A DNA stretch of 64,000 nucleotides from DATKPA01 sp051955985 (GTDB lineage: Bacteria > Planctomycetota > Phycisphaerae > WQYP01), in assembly GCA_051955985.1 (NCBI GenBank), contig JBQCGD010000039.1, positions 1 to 64,000 of the forward strand, written 5' to 3'. Position 1 is the first letter of the stretch. Every line of letters starts with the position of its first letter. A program made the position numbers and the translations under genes. The notes below the pieces were generated by a model, which saw only the letters and a program-made list of their open reading frames with translations, did no database searches and was not told the DNA's origin. Positions 24,964 to 33,494 of this stretch are shown here, one piece after another.

Positions 24964-24982
24964 CGTCGATCTTCGATCGACG
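24964..24982. repeat. Hairpin between nuoA and nuoB
   Basis: CGTCGATC (24964-24971), loop TTC, GATCGACG (24975-24982): a perfect 8-bp stem with no T-run, in the nuoA-nuoB gap. Confidence 0.6.
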
Positions 24983-25020
24983 GCTAAACGATTTTTGGAA
25001 GTTGGACTCTTAGGCGATTT

Positions 25021-25599
25021 ATGGCCATTGAACCTACCGCGTTGCCGGACAATGTGTTGACGACCAGTTTGAAGAAGGTGGTGAACTGGTGTCGGCGGTC
25101 GTCGGTGTGGCCGATGCCGTTTGCGACGGCGTGTTGCGGGATTGAGTTGATGGCGACGGCGTCGAGTCGGTATGACCTGGCGCGGTTTGGGGCGGAGGTG
25201 ATGCGGTTTTCACCGCGGCAGGCGGATCTGATGATTGTGGCGGGGCGTGTGGGGATCAAGATGATGCCGGTGCTGCAGCGGATTTACATGCAGATGGCGG
25301 AGCCGAAATGGGTGATTTCGATGGGGGCGTGTGCGTCGACGGGCGGGGTGTTTGACAATTATGCGACGGTGCAGGGGATTGACCAGTTTTTGCCGGTGGA
25401 CGTGTATGTGCCGGGGTGTCCGCCGCGGCCGGAGACGTTGATGGAGGGGATCATGGCGATTCAGAAGATCATTGATGAGCAGGGGGTACCGGATTCGACG
25501 ATGCGGCCGTTGAAGGTGGCGATTGAGCCGACGTATAAGCCGGCGCCGCAGCCGCAGGTATTGCTGGGGGAGCGGTTGGCGGGGGCTCTGCGGAAGTGA
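25021..25599 (+). CDS. nuoB: NADH-quinone oxidoreductase subunit B
   Basis: The 192-residue peripheral subunit of complex I that carries iron-sulfur cluster N2. All four cluster Cys are visible: Cys38 and Cys39 in ATACCGIEL, Cys104 in MGACAS and Cys133 in PGCPPRPE. The quinone-pocket region RYDLARFGAEVMR is also conserved. It follows nuoA as in the usual operon order, but no nuoC follows. A CACGAAG-type repeat begins 17 bases after the stop. Confidence 0.96.
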   Translation: MAIEPTALPDNVLTTSLKKVVNWCRRSSVWPMPFATACCGIELMATASSRYDLARFGAEVMRFSPRQADLMIVAGRVGIKMMPVLQRIYMQMAEPKWVISMGACASTGGVFDNYATVQGIDQFLPVDVYVPGCPPRPETLMEGIMAIQKIIDEQGVPDSTMRPLKVAIEPTYKPAPQPQVLLGERLAGALRK

Positions 25600-25616
25600 T
25601 CTTGCGGATCAATAAT

Positions 25617-25680
25617 CCCCCCACCGCGGGACGACGGAAACACGAAGGCACGAAGAGACGAAGGACCACGAAGACGAAGA
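25617..25680. repeat. Dispersed CACGAAG-type repeat, copy 1
   Basis: A C-run, then CACCG, then GACGGAAACACGAAGG and further CACGAAG/ACGAAGA units at 8-9 base spacing. A closely similar sequence lies at 29141-29197, including GACGGAAACACGAAG and GACGAAGGACCACGAAG. Both copies directly follow a gene stop. Confidence 0.75.
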
Positions 25681-25742
25681 GTCGCCGTGGTTTTTTTTGC
25701 GCGAATGTGGTTACATTTTCTGTGTGATGGAAGGAGCGCGGG

Positions 25743-26222
25743 ATGCCTGAGGTTCGTGCGGATGGGATTGCGGTGTATGTGTATCGGCGGGTGGGGAGTG
25801 GTGTGGAGTTTTTGCAGATACGGCGGACGGCGGCGACGGGGGAGTACCAGTGGTCGTGGCAGACGGTGTATGGGGGAGTGGAGGCGGGGGAGACGGCGGT
25901 GAGGGCGGCGGTGCGAGAGTTGCGGGAGGAGACGGGGTTGAGGCCGGTGCGGATGTGGCAGGTGGAGTTTCTGGAGACGTTTTATTTTCGGCCGCACGAT
26001 TATGTGTTGTTGATGCCAGTGTTTGGTGTGGAGGTGAAGGGGGATGAGGGGATTGTGTTGAATGCGGAGCATGACGGGTATCGGTGGGTTGGGGAGGGGG
26101 AGGTTGGGGAGAAGTTCATGTGGCGGACGCAGCGGGAGGCGATTGGGGTTTTGCTGGAGGAGTTGCGGGCGCCGGGAGGGGCGAGTGGGTATTTGGAGGT
26201 GGATTTGGGGCGGGAGGGGTGA
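25743..26222 (+). CDS. Nudix hydrolase
   Basis: A 159-residue pyrophosphohydrolase. The full Nudix box is present: GGVEAGETAVRAAVRELREE followed by TGL, matching GX5EX7REUXEEXGU. The rest is dihydroneopterin-triphosphate-pyrophosphatase-like in layout (FLETFYFRPHDYVLLMPVF), but the substrate cannot be fixed. The start at 25743 follows GGAAGGAG in the upstream 15 bases. Third positions are strongly G-rich, as in nuoA and nuoB. Confidence 0.92.
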   Translation: MPEVRADGIAVYVYRRVGSGVEFLQIRRTAATGEYQWSWQTVYGGVEAGETAVRAAVRELREETGLRPVRMWQVEFLETFYFRPHDYVLLMPVFGVEVKGDEGIVLNAEHDGYRWVGEGEVGEKFMWRTQREAIGVLLEELRAPGGASGYLEVDLGREG

Positions 26223-26226
26223 GGGG

Positions 26227-26250
26227 AAACGCAAAGCTCAAAACTCAAAT
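26227..26250. repeat. Heptamer tandem repeat, AAACTCA family, 3.4 copies
   Basis: AAACGCA, AAGCTCA, AAACTCA, AAT begin four bases after the Nudix stop; same family as 22201-22233. Confidence 0.65.
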
Positions 26251-26278
26251 GGCCGACGGGGGCGTCTGCCCCACTTTA
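26248..26278 (-). terminator. REP-like hairpin abutting the CHAD stop codon
   Basis: Read on the minus strand, the sequence runs from the CHAD stop TAA straight into AAGTGGGGCAGACG, CCCCC and CGTCGGCCATT. An almost identical element starts at the stop of the AI-2E family gene (58251-58283, plus strand). It probably ends transcription of CHAD. Confidence 0.6.
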
Positions 26279-27217
26279 GTGATTCATCCAGGTGTAGGTT
26301 TGGATGAAGAAGGTGGCGGCGCGGTGGGCCTGTTTTTTTTCCATGTCGCGGTGCCATTTTCGCCAGGCGGGGCGGAGGGATTTGATAGGGGTGGGGTGAT
26401 GGGGGGGGAGTTGTTGTTGGAGGGTTACTTCGATGACGTGGGTGTCGTGGTGGTCGCCGAGGAGTTGCTGGAGGGATTTGAGGAATTTGAGTTCTTTTTT
26501 GTGTTTTTTGTCGTTGAGTTCTTTTTCGATTTCGAGGGAGTAGCGGAGTTTTTTGGCGGCGATGCGGGCTTCGTGGAGGGATTGGGGGGATTGTTTTCTG
26601 GCGGCCTGGGCGAAGGCTTTTTTGAGTTTTTTGCGGCGTTGTGCGATGCGTTTGTCGAGTTCTTTTTCGAGTCTGGCGCTGGCGGCGGGGAGGCAGTCGG
26701 GTTTGGATTGTTCTTCGAGGAGGCGGGCGAGGAGGACGAGGGTGGCGGCGAGGGTGGCGGAGGTGGCGGTGGTGCGGAGTGCGGCTTCGAGGTCGGGGCG
26801 GCGGGCGTGTTCGCGGTCGATGAGTTGGCGGGCGGCTTTTTTCAAGGGGGCGGGCATGCGCCATTTCTGGAGGTGCTGGGTGGTGACATCGAGGTCGCGG
26901 AGGTCGCCGGCGGCTTGGCGGAGGGACTTGAGGCTTTGTTCGACGGCGCGGGCGGAGGTTTTGTCGAGGAGGGTGGCGAGGAGTGCGGCGAGTTCGGAGA
27001 GGCGGCGGAGGGAGACGCGGAGGTCGTGGACGAAGTCGGGGTCGAGGGGTGTTTGGGGGTCGGCGGCGTGGCGGAGGAAGTCGGCGACGTCGTTGCGGCG
27101 TTGGGTGGCGAGTTGGAAGAGGGGGGAGGGTTTTTCGTGAGGGGGCGGGGTCTGGGGGCTGGGGTCTGGAGACTGTGGGGGAGGGGTGGGCGTGGTGGAG
27201 GGGGATGGGACGGTCAT
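26276..27217 (-). CDS. CHAD-domain protein
   Basis: A 313-residue basic helical protein. CHAD domains bind polyphosphate through conserved His/Arg/Lys, seen here as DFVHDLRVSLRRLSELAALL, DLDVTTQHLQKWR and EARIAAKKLRYSLEIEKEL. The neighbouring, oppositely oriented gene is Ppx/GppA, an exopolyphosphatase family, so a joint polyphosphate role is well supported by context. The first 30 residues are a Pro/Ser-rich stretch encoded by a heptamer repeat (27148-27175), so the true start may be internal and non-ATG. Confidence 0.9.
   Translation of the reverse strand: MTVPSPSTTPTPPPQSPDPSPQTPPPHEKPSPLFQLATQRRNDVADFLRHAADPQTPLDPDFVHDLRVSLRRLSELAALLATLLDKTSARAVEQSLKSLRQAAGDLRDLDVTTQHLQKWRMPAPLKKAARQLIDREHARRPDLEAALRTTATSATLAATLVLLARLLEEQSKPDCLPAASARLEKELDKRIAQRRKKLKKAFAQAARKQSPQSLHEARIAAKKLRYSLEIEKELNDKKHKKELKFLKSLQQLLGDHHDTHVIEVTLQQQLPPHHPTPIKSLRPAWRKWHRDMEKKQAHRAATFFIQTYTWMNH
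27148..27175. repeat. Heptamer tandem repeat, GGGNCTG family, 4 copies (copy 1)
   Basis: GGGTCTG, GGGGCTG, GGGTCTG, GAGACTG lie within the N-terminal codons of the CHAD gene. The same family occurs at 29210-29237 and 31714-31741. Confidence 0.75.
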
Positions 27218-27304
27218 GATTGGTCGCCGTGAGTTGGGGGAACTTTTTGGTAGCGTACCATGGATGTGTGAATGAGCGTTGGATTTTTCTGTGCGTAGTG
27301 CCGA

Positions 27305-27322
27305 CGTCGCCTGCGGGCGACG
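27305..27322. repeat. Hairpin upstream of Ppx/GppA
   Basis: CGTCGCC (27305-27311), TGCG, GGCGACG (27316-27322) in the CHAD/Ppx divergent gap. Confidence 0.5.
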
Positions 27323-27399
27323 GGCGTCGAGTGTCGATGCTTAATGGTTCTTCAGGGGAAACGTGGACATTTGTGGGGGAAAAAGCATAATCGGGAGGC

Positions 27400-29136
27400 A
27401 TGGTGGCTTCGCGCAGCAGCAAAAGTGCCGGGAAAAGTGGGATCGCGATGCGGTTTCATTCGAATGGGCATGCGGGGCGGGGGAAGACGGTGACGCCGGC
27501 GGCGAGTTCGCCGAAGCCGCCACGGTCAGCGACGCCGCACGGGTTGCGGATTGCGGCGATTGATATCGGGACGAATTCGCTGCACATGGTGATCGTGGAG
27601 GTGACGGATACGCTGTCGTTCCGGACGCTTTCGTCGGACAAGGATTTGACGAACCTGGGGGCGGCGGCGCTGGTGCATCATCGGTTGTCGAAGCGGGCGA
27701 TCGATCACACGCTGGAGGCGCTGGGTCGGTACCAGCGGATTGCGCAGGGGCTGGATTGCGATGTGATATTGGCGTATGCGACGTCGGCGGTTCGGGAGTC
27801 GACGAACGGTGGGGATTTTGTGCAGGCAGCGCGGCAGAAATTGGGGCTGCGGATCCAGGTGATTTCGGCGCAGGAGGAGGCGCACCTGATTTACCTGGCG
27901 GTGAAGCAGGCGATTGATCTGGGGTCGATGGGGGGGGGTGGGGGAGGCGGGCCGTCGTTGATCGTGGACATTGGGGGCGGGTCGTGCGAGTTGATCGTGG
28001 GGACGAACGAGCGGGCGGTGATGCTGGAGTCGTTCAAGCTGGGGGCGTAGCGGCTGACGCAGCAGTTTGTGCATTCGGATCCGATGGACAAGCGGGACCG
28101 GGAGAAGCTGGAGACGCATCTGCGGAAGACGTTGAAGCCGGCGATTGAGAAGATCAAGGAATTGCGGCCGCAGCGGGTGATCGGGACGTCGGGGACGATG
28201 GAGAACCTGGTGTCGATGGCGATTGCGCAGCATGGGGCGGAGGTGGCGCGGCACCGGCTGTTGACGCAGATGACGCGTGCGGATTTTCGGGATGTTTATA
28301 AGCGGCTGATCCGGATGACGCTGTCGGAGCGGAAGCATTTGTCGGGGCTGGATCCGGGGCGTGCGGAGCAGATCACGGCGGGGGCGATGCTGGTGGAGCA
28401 TTTGTTTGACCGGTTGGAGATTTCGCACATCGATGTGTGCGATCGGGCGGTGCGGGAGGGGATGATCATCGATTACATGCAGACGCATTGGCCGAAGGTG
28501 AAGCTGTCGGTGCAGATCCGGGATCCGCGTAGGCGGTCGGTGTTTGAGCTGGGGCGGCGGTGCAATTTTGATGAGAAGCATGCGCTGCAGGTGACGCGGT
28601 TGGCGCTGGCGTTGTTTGATAGTTTGGCTGGGATGCATCGGATGACGGCGCAGGATCGGGAGCTGCTGGAGTATGCGGCGATTCTGCATGATGTGGGGTG
28701 GCACATCGGGCATTCGGGGCATCACAAGCATTCGCAGTATTTGATTGTGAACGGAGATTTGGAGGGGTTTTCGCCGAACGAACTGGATGTGATCGGGAAC
28801 GTGGCGCGGTATCACCGGAAGTCGGCGCCGAAGAAATCGCATGGGGAGTATGTGGCGCTGGGGGCGGAGGATCGGGACCGGGTGTGGAAACTGGCGGGGA
28901 TTCTGCGGATCGCGGATGGGTTGGACCGGGGGCATTACGGGAACGTGGTGCATTTAAGGACGATTGTGCGGGATGACACGGTGTCGGTGCGGGTGTTCAC
29001 GCAGTCGGATCCGGAGCTGGAGTTGTGGGGGGCGCGGCACAAGGTGGACATGTTTGAGAAGATATTTGATCGGGGGGTGCGGTTGTCGGCGGAATCGGCG
29101 AAGAAGTTGCCGCGGAAGTTTTTGCTTTCGGTTTGA
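27400..29136 (+). pseudogene. Ppx/GppA phosphatase family protein interrupted by an in-frame TAG
   Basis: The family hydrolyses polyphosphate or pppGpp. The N-terminal half has IDIGTNSLHMVIVEV and the phosphate-binding DIGGGSCELIVG. The second half has the HD domain (AILHDVGWHIGHSGHHKH). The frame is continuous from 27400 to 29136 except for one amber codon at 28048-28050, inside the conserved FKLGA-x-RLTQQF block. Both sides keep good conservation and the same G-rich third positions, so the break is recent, a sequencing error or read through. As written it yields a 216-residue fragment, and possibly a second one from ATG 28069. CHAD lies next to it in divergent orientation. Confidence 0.85.
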
Positions 29137-29140
29137 GCTC

Positions 29141-29197
29141 CCCCCCCACCGACGACGACGGAAACACGAAGAGATGAAGGGACGAAGGACCACGAAG
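29141..29197. repeat. Dispersed CACGAAG-type repeat, copy 2
   Basis: Starts five bases after the Ppx stop. It shares a C-run, CACCG, GACGGAAACACGAAG and GACGAAGGACCACGAAG with 25617-25680. Confidence 0.75.
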
Positions 29198-29209
29198 GGG
29201 GGGTGGACG

Positions 29210-29237
29210 GGGGCTGGGGTCTGGGGACTGGGGTCTG
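29210..29237. repeat. Heptamer tandem repeat, GGGNCTG family, 4 copies (copy 2)
   Basis: GGGGCTG, GGGTCTG, GGGACTG, GGGTCTG lie between Ppx/GppA and the DUF3309 gene. Confidence 0.75.
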
Positions 29238-29295
29238 TGAATTTGTGGCTTCTGTGGGTTGGTGGTGTGGTTGCGCGTTGGTGGGGCCTCGTGTT

Positions 29296-29451
29296 TTAGA
29301 GTTTGCCGGCGACGATGAGGACGATGACGATGATGAGGACGAGGCCGAGGCCGCCGCTGGGGTAGAAGCCCCATCCGGCGCTGTAGGGCCAGGCGGGGAG
29401 TGCGCCGAGGAGGAGGAGGATGAGGAGGACGAGGAGGACGGTTCGAAGCAT
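29296..29451 (-). CDS. DUF3309-family small membrane protein (51 residues)
   Basis: A tiny membrane protein. The N-terminal helix (MLRTVLLVLLILLLLGALP) is followed by the family signature AWPYSAGWGFYPSGGLGLVL and a second helix ending VLIVAGKL. The length and motif order match DUF3309 proteins, which are short and of unknown function. The start at 29451 is supported by GGAGA eight bases upstream. It is shorter than usual gene-calling cut-offs. The surrounding gaps contain only repeats. Confidence 0.85.
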   Translation of the reverse strand: MLRTVLLVLLILLLLGALPAWPYSAGWGFYPSGGLGLVLIIVIVLIVAGKL

Positions 29452-29567
29452 GGCAATTTCTCCGATTCACAGTTCGCCGGGGGGAGGAATTGCAAAGGGT
29501 GTACCTCAGCCGTAATGGCGGGTTTTGAGTGGGGAGGGGCGGACGAGTTGTCGGCGGGGGAGGCTTG

Positions 29568-30326
29568 TTATTTCTCTATTTTGGCGACGTAGACCTTGGT
29601 GTCGTAGAGGAAGGCGATTTGGCCGGCGGTTTGGAATTGGTGGAAGGCTTTTTCGATGCCTTGCATGAGGGCGTGGTGGGCGGGGCCTTCTTTGGGGGCG
29701 TAGGAGGAGGAGAGGACGCGGCCTTTGAGGGCGGGGAGGTCGAGGTGTTGGGCGTTGTCGTAGCGGAAGGTTTGCATGTTGTGGCCGAGGAAGTCGCGCA
29801 TTTGGGATTCGGTGACTTTGCGGTGGTCAACTTTGGCGTAGTCGGGGGAGAGGTGCTGGAGGAGGCGTTCGTATTCCTGGAGGAAGGGGGAGTCTTCGAC
29901 TTTGCGTTCGTTCCAGACGAGGAGGATGTGGCGGTTGGGGCGGAGGATGCGGTGGAATTCGGCTTTGGCTTGCGGGGGGTTGAACCAGTGGAAGGCCTGG
30001 GCGGCGGTGATGAGGTCGATGGCGTTGTCGGGGAGGGTGGTGTGTTCGGCGGAGCCGTCGATGGGGTGGAAGTGGGGATGGTGGGCGAGGAATTTTTGGG
30101 CGGCGTGGCGCATGTCGGGGTTGGGTTCGACGCCGTAGACGGTGTTGCCGAGGTCGGCGAAGAGTTTGCCGAAGAGGCCGGTGCCGGAGCCGATGTCGGC
30201 GATGGTGGTTTTTTGTGGGGTGAAGATGCCGGCGGCTTGGAGGTCGGTGAGGATTTTTTGGGGGTAGGAAGGGCGGTATTTGACGTAGTCGTCGACGCGG
30301 TTGGAGAAGCGTTGGGTGGGGTGCAT
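29568..30326 (-). CDS. Class I SAM-dependent methyltransferase
   Basis: A 252-residue cytoplasmic methyltransferase of the Methyltransf_11 type. Motif I is ADIGSGTGLFGKLFADLG. The acidic post-I residue is in YGVEPNPDMR, followed by DGSAEHTTLPDNAIDLITAAQAFHW, which is a typical pattern. The N-terminal RFSNRVDDYVKYRPSYP is characteristic of this subgroup, whose substrate is generally unknown. It is downstream of the GH78-like gene on the same strand, 72 bases away. Confidence 0.9.
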   Translation of the reverse strand: MHPTQRFSNRVDDYVKYRPSYPQKILTDLQAAGIFTPQKTTIADIGSGTGLFGKLFADLGNTVYGVEPNPDMRHAAQKFLAHHPHFHPIDGSAEHTTLPDNAIDLITAAQAFHWFNPPQAKAEFHRILRPNRHILLVWNERKVEDSPFLQEYERLLQHLSPDYAKVDHRKVTESQMRDFLGHNMQTFRYDNAQHLDLPALKGRVLSSSYAPKEGPAHHALMQGIEKAFHQFQTAGQIAFLYDTKVYVAKIEK

Positions 30327-30358
30327 GGGCGGCTCCGGTTCGGACGTATAAATTAGCC

Positions 30359-30385
30359 ACGAAAGACACTAAAGACACGAAAAGA
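30359..30385. repeat. Period-9 repeat, ACGAAAGAC family, 3 copies
   Basis: ACGAAAGAC, ACTAAAGAC, ACGAAAAGA lie between the methyltransferase start and the GH78-like stop. They are related in composition to the CACGAAG repeats. Confidence 0.55.
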
Positions 30386-30398
30386 GGGGATTTGTTTT

Positions 30399-32909
30399 TT
30401 AGTCGGCGAGGATTTCGTGGGAGGGGCCGGTGGCTTGGATTTGGCGTTTGCCGTTTTGCCAGTTGACGTTGACGTGGAGGGGGCCCTGGTGGGTTTGGAA
30501 GTGGCCTTTGAGGTGGTTGAGCGGGGGGCAGTGGAGGGGGCGGAGGCGGAGGCGGTTGTCTTCGAGGGAGGGGGGTGCGATGCCGAGGGCGTGGCGGGCG
30601 AGGAAGTAGAGGGGCCAGGCGGACCAGGCGTGGCATTCGGAGCGTGCGGGTTCGAAGGATTCGGGCCAGGTGGTGGAGCCGCGGGAGAGTGCGGTGCGGA
30701 AGGGGGCGAGGAGGGGCCAGAGGAGGTCGCCCATGCGGAGTTTGGCGAGGGCTTCGGCGACGTAGAAGAGGAAGTAGAGGGAGGCGGGGGCGATGAAGCG
30801 GGATTCGTGGGATTGGGGGGATTCTTTTTCTCCGCCCCCCCCCCAGGGGACGGTTTCGTTTGGCCAGAGGACGTTGGCGGGGTCGAGGGCGGTGGTGAGT
30901 GCGCGGCGGGCGTCGGAGGGGGAGAGGAGGTCGGCGAGGATGGCGAGGGCCTGGGCATGCTGGGAGTAGATGCCGGGCTTGCCGCGATGTTGGGCGATGG
31001 GGATGTCGGCGAGGAGGCCTTTGCGGGGGTCGAAGAAGGTATCGAAGATGCGTTGTTTGAGAGCGGCGGCGCGGGAGTTGTAGAAGTTGCCGGAGCCGGG
31101 CTTGGCGCGGTCGTAGATGCGGGTGGCGGATTGGAGAGCGAGGAGGTAGAGGAGGTTGATGTTGGCGGAGGTGCCGGTGTAGGGGGGGATTTTGCCGGGG
31201 GCGGAGGGGGCGTCGGGGGCGTGAGGGGGGATGCCGTTGTGCCAGCCGTTGACCCAGTCGAGGAAGGGCCAGTAGGGGATGTAGCCGATGAGGCCGGTGT
31301 CGGTGTCGGTGAACTGGGTGAACCAGTTGAGGATGGGTGCGATGCCGGGGCGGAGTTCGGCGACGAGTGCATCGTCGCCGGCGTGTTCGAGGTAGTCTTC
31401 GAGCATGAGGATGTAGATCAGGGAGAAGGTGGGGATGATCTGGGGGGAGCTGCTGGGGTAGCGGGATTGGGTTAAGCCTTCGGGGAGGCGGGAGCGGTCG
31501 AAGGCGCGGAGGGCCTGGACGGGGAGGGTGAGGTCGCCGCCCCCCCCCGTGGTGAGGTAGGTAAGGAGGCATTGGATGCGGGCGTCGCCGATGTATTGGA
31601 GCTGCTCGTAGTAGGGGCAGTCCATGTAGGTTTCCCAGGTGCAGTTTTTGAGGGTTCGCCAGGAGGTGTCGATTATTTTTTGCAGAGTGGCGGAAAGAGA
31701 CTGGGGGGCGGCGGGGCCTGGGGACTGGGGGCTGGGGTCTGTGGGAGGGGCGTTGGGGAGGAGTTCGAGGGAGAAGTCGGGGGTGAGGGGGTAATTGGTG
31801 GCGAGGAGTTCGAGGGTGGCGAGTTCGCCGCCGTGGGGTCCGGCGTGGAGGGTGAGTTCGAGGAAGCGGAAGGAGCGCCAGTGGGGGGCGTCGAAGGTGA
31901 AATCGGTGGGCCCCCCTGCCGGGGTGGGGTCGAGGAGGAATTCGTCGGTGAGGGGGAGGAGGGTGGTGTTGGGGGTGTCGAGGGAGAAGGATTTTTTTGG
32001 CGGGGTGGATTGGGTGAGGAGGACTTCGCTGGCGGTGATTTTGCAGTGCGTGCCGGCGCCTTTGAGGTGGAGGCGGTAGTAGGCGTTGACGTGTTCGCCC
32101 ATGTCGAGGCGGAGGGTGGCGGATTCATTTGGCGCGAGGTGGAGGTGGTGGGTGTCGGTATCTTTCCAGGTGTTGTTTTCGAGACGGAGGGTGTGGCGGG
32201 GGAAAACGGGGCGTTCTTCGGGGAAGGTGATTTCGCGCTGGGTGAGCCAAGGGCGGGCGTTGGGGCCGGCGGGGGCGGCGGGGTCGGCTTTGAAGTAGGG
32301 TGGGTCGAAGAGGGCGGGGGATTGCCAGCGGGGGTCGGTGGGGGATTTGGATTTTCGCCAGTCGGGGGGATAGAGGGCGCTGCGGTGGCGTTCGGGGAGG
32401 CCGATGGCGAAGAAGGCGGCGGTTTGGGGGAGGGGGAGGAATTCGGGGGCGCCGGCGGGGAAGGCTTGCCAGGAGTTGTCGGTGCCGGCGGTGGCGAGGA
32501 GGCGGTCGGATTCGTCGAGGAAGCGGATGATGGCGAGGAGGCCGGGGGTTGGGCCGGGGATTTCGGCGGTGGGGGCTTCGGGGGGGGCGGGGAGGTAGCG
32601 GACCTGGGCCCAGAGGTGGAGGGGTTTTGCGGGGCCGTCGGATTCGAGCTCGTAGGGGTCGAGGGAGCGGTGGAGGGGGTCGGTGCGGGCGGGGCCGCGG
32701 CCGAGGGGTTCGCGTTCGTCGTTGAGCCAGAGGGTGTAGCGGCCTTCGGCGGAGAGGTGGAGCTGGATGCGGCGCGTGCCTGGGGGTGGGAGGAGTTCGG
32801 CGTGGAAGAGGGCGAGCTGGTTGCGCGGGGTTGGGGCGGGGAAGCGGGGCCAGATCCAGCGGGCGGGGGTGTCTTTGAGGGGGAGGAACCAGTGGGGGGT
32901 GATGGGCAT
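30399..32909 (-). CDS. Alpha-L-rhamnosidase-like protein (GH78-type six-hairpin enzyme)
   Basis: An 836-residue multi-domain enzyme. N-terminal beta domains (ARWIWPRFP, RIQLHLSAEGRYTLWLNDE) precede a six-hairpin catalytic region with TWETYMDCPYYEQLQYIGDA, which matches the GH78 catalytic block, and IPTFSLIYILMLEDYLEHAGD. It would remove rhamnose from rhamnogalacturonan or glycosides. No signal peptide is visible, so it may be cytoplasmic. A heptamer repeat (31714-31741) encodes the Pro/Ser-rich linker DPSPQSPGPAAPQS. Several long homopolymers (for example about 30835-30846) make frame errors possible, though the frame is intact. Confidence 0.82.
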   Translation of the reverse strand: MPITPHWFLPLKDTPARWIWPRFPAPTPRNQLALFHAELLPPPGTRRIQLHLSAEGRYTLWLNDEREPLGRGPARTDPLHRSLDPYELESDGPAKPLHLWAQVRYLPAPPEAPTAEIPGPTPGLLAIIRFLDESDRLLATAGTDNSWQAFPAGAPEFLPLPQTAAFFAIGLPERHRSALYPPDWRKSKSPTDPRWQSPALFDPPYFKADPAAPAGPNARPWLTQREITFPEERPVFPRHTLRLENNTWKDTDTHHLHLAPNESATLRLDMGEHVNAYYRLHLKGAGTHCKITASEVLLTQSTPPKKSFSLDTPNTTLLPLTDEFLLDPTPAGGPTDFTFDAPHWRSFRFLELTLHAGPHGGELATLELLATNYPLTPDFSLELLPNAPPTDPSPQSPGPAAPQSLSATLQKIIDTSWRTLKNCTWETYMDCPYYEQLQYIGDARIQCLLTYLTTGGGGDLTLPVQALRAFDRSRLPEGLTQSRYPSSSPQIIPTFSLIYILMLEDYLEHAGDDALVAELRPGIAPILNWFTQFTDTDTGLIGYIPYWPFLDWVNGWHNGIPPHAPDAPSAPGKIPPYTGTSANINLLYLLALQSATRIYDRAKPGSGNFYNSRAAALKQRIFDTFFDPRKGLLADIPIAQHRGKPGIYSQHAQALAILADLLSPSDARRALTTALDPANVLWPNETVPWGGGGEKESPQSHESRFIAPASLYFLFYVAEALAKLRMGDLLWPLLAPFRTALSRGSTTWPESFEPARSECHAWSAWPLYFLARHALGIAPPSLEDNRLRLRPLHCPPLNHLKGHFQTHQGPLHVNVNWQNGKRQIQATGPSHEILAD
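31714..31741. repeat. Heptamer tandem repeat, GGGNCTG family, 4 copies (copy 3)
   Basis: GGGCCTG, GGGACTG, GGGGCTG, GGGTCTG lie inside the GH78-like gene and encode a Pro/Ser-rich linker. Confidence 0.75.
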
Positions 32910-32976
32910 GGGGGCTCCGCGTGCGAGATGGGGAGATGGTATCGGCGGAACACGGAGAAATCCTGCGCGGCTTCAA

Positions 32977-33090
32977 CTATTTGCAATGGCTACGAAAGCC
33001 CGAGCGATCTGCGCACGAGATGTCGAACGGAGGGGCGGCGGCGTAATCGGCCTCAGCCCTGTCGACCCATTCTCGCATTGCGGGCTTCAT
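32977..33090 (-). pseudogene. HEPN-domain antitoxin/toxin remnant
   Basis: A 37-codon frame starting at ATG 33090, inside the 3' end of the nucleotidyltransferase gene. It begins MKPAMREWVDRAEADYAAA, which is how HEPN partners of MNT genes begin, then loses similarity and stops at 32977. The overlap of start and stop with the MNT gene is the usual MNT-HEPN arrangement, so this looks like a decayed or deleted partner. The similarity rests on only 19 residues. Confidence 0.5.
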
Positions 33091-33391
33091 GAAGGGTGAT
33101 TCCTTTGGCTTTCACTTCGCCGAGGAATGGGTCGCCTTGATGCACGCGGCGACGGAACTCTGTGGGGGTGCGGACGAGGAGGTCGAGAGGGAAGGACCTG
33201 GGAAGTGCGAGGCGGATTCTGGCGGCGGCCCGGGCGCTGGAGCCGCGGTGGGGCATGATGACCATCAGGTCGACATCGGAGTCGGCATGGGGTCGGCCGT
33301 AGGCGTAGGAGCCAAAGAGGATCACCGCGGTCGGTTTGAACCGGGTGACGACTTGATCGGCAAAGGCCTGAATGTCAGCGCGTGAGACCAT
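33053..33391 (-). CDS. MNT-type nucleotidyltransferase domain protein
   Basis: A 112-residue minimal nucleotidyltransferase. The signature is present: AVILFGSYAYGRPHADSDVD, with GS and the DxD metal ligands. In MNT-HEPN toxin-antitoxin systems this protein modifies the HEPN toxin. Here the HEPN partner gene appears reduced to a 37-codon remnant, so this may be an orphan antitoxin. The start at 33391 gives a normal-length N-terminal helix (MVSRADIQAFADQVV). Confidence 0.88.
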   Translation of the reverse strand: MVSRADIQAFADQVVTRFKPTAVILFGSYAYGRPHADSDVDLMVIMPHRGSSARAAARIRLALPRSFPLDLLVRTPTEFRRRVHQGDPFLGEVKAKGITLHEARNARMGRQG

Positions 33392-33470
33392 GATTGGATT
33401 TTACATGGCGATGGACGGGAGAAGAAGGTCGCTTTTTTGAGGGCGCCTCGCTCCGCATCGGCGGTAACGG

Positions 33471-33484
33471 CCGCCTGAAGGCGG
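33471..33484 (-). terminator. Hairpin after nuoN
   Basis: CCGCCT-GA-AGGCGG lies ten bases beyond the nuoN stop on the minus strand and may end the nuoJKLN transcript. It is short, with no T-run. Confidence 0.4.
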
Positions 33485-33494
33485 AACTACGTAC

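Noticed and set aside
5071..25720. Shared 12-mer GGTTACATTTTC upstream of two genes (5071-5082 and 25709-25720)
   Set aside because: A 12-base match is expected many times by chance in 64 kb, and distances to the starts differ (about 100 and 34 bases).
28048..28050. TAG read as pyrrolysine
   Set aside because: Ppx/GppA has no known pyrrolysine and no supporting tRNA or biosynthesis gene is in the window.
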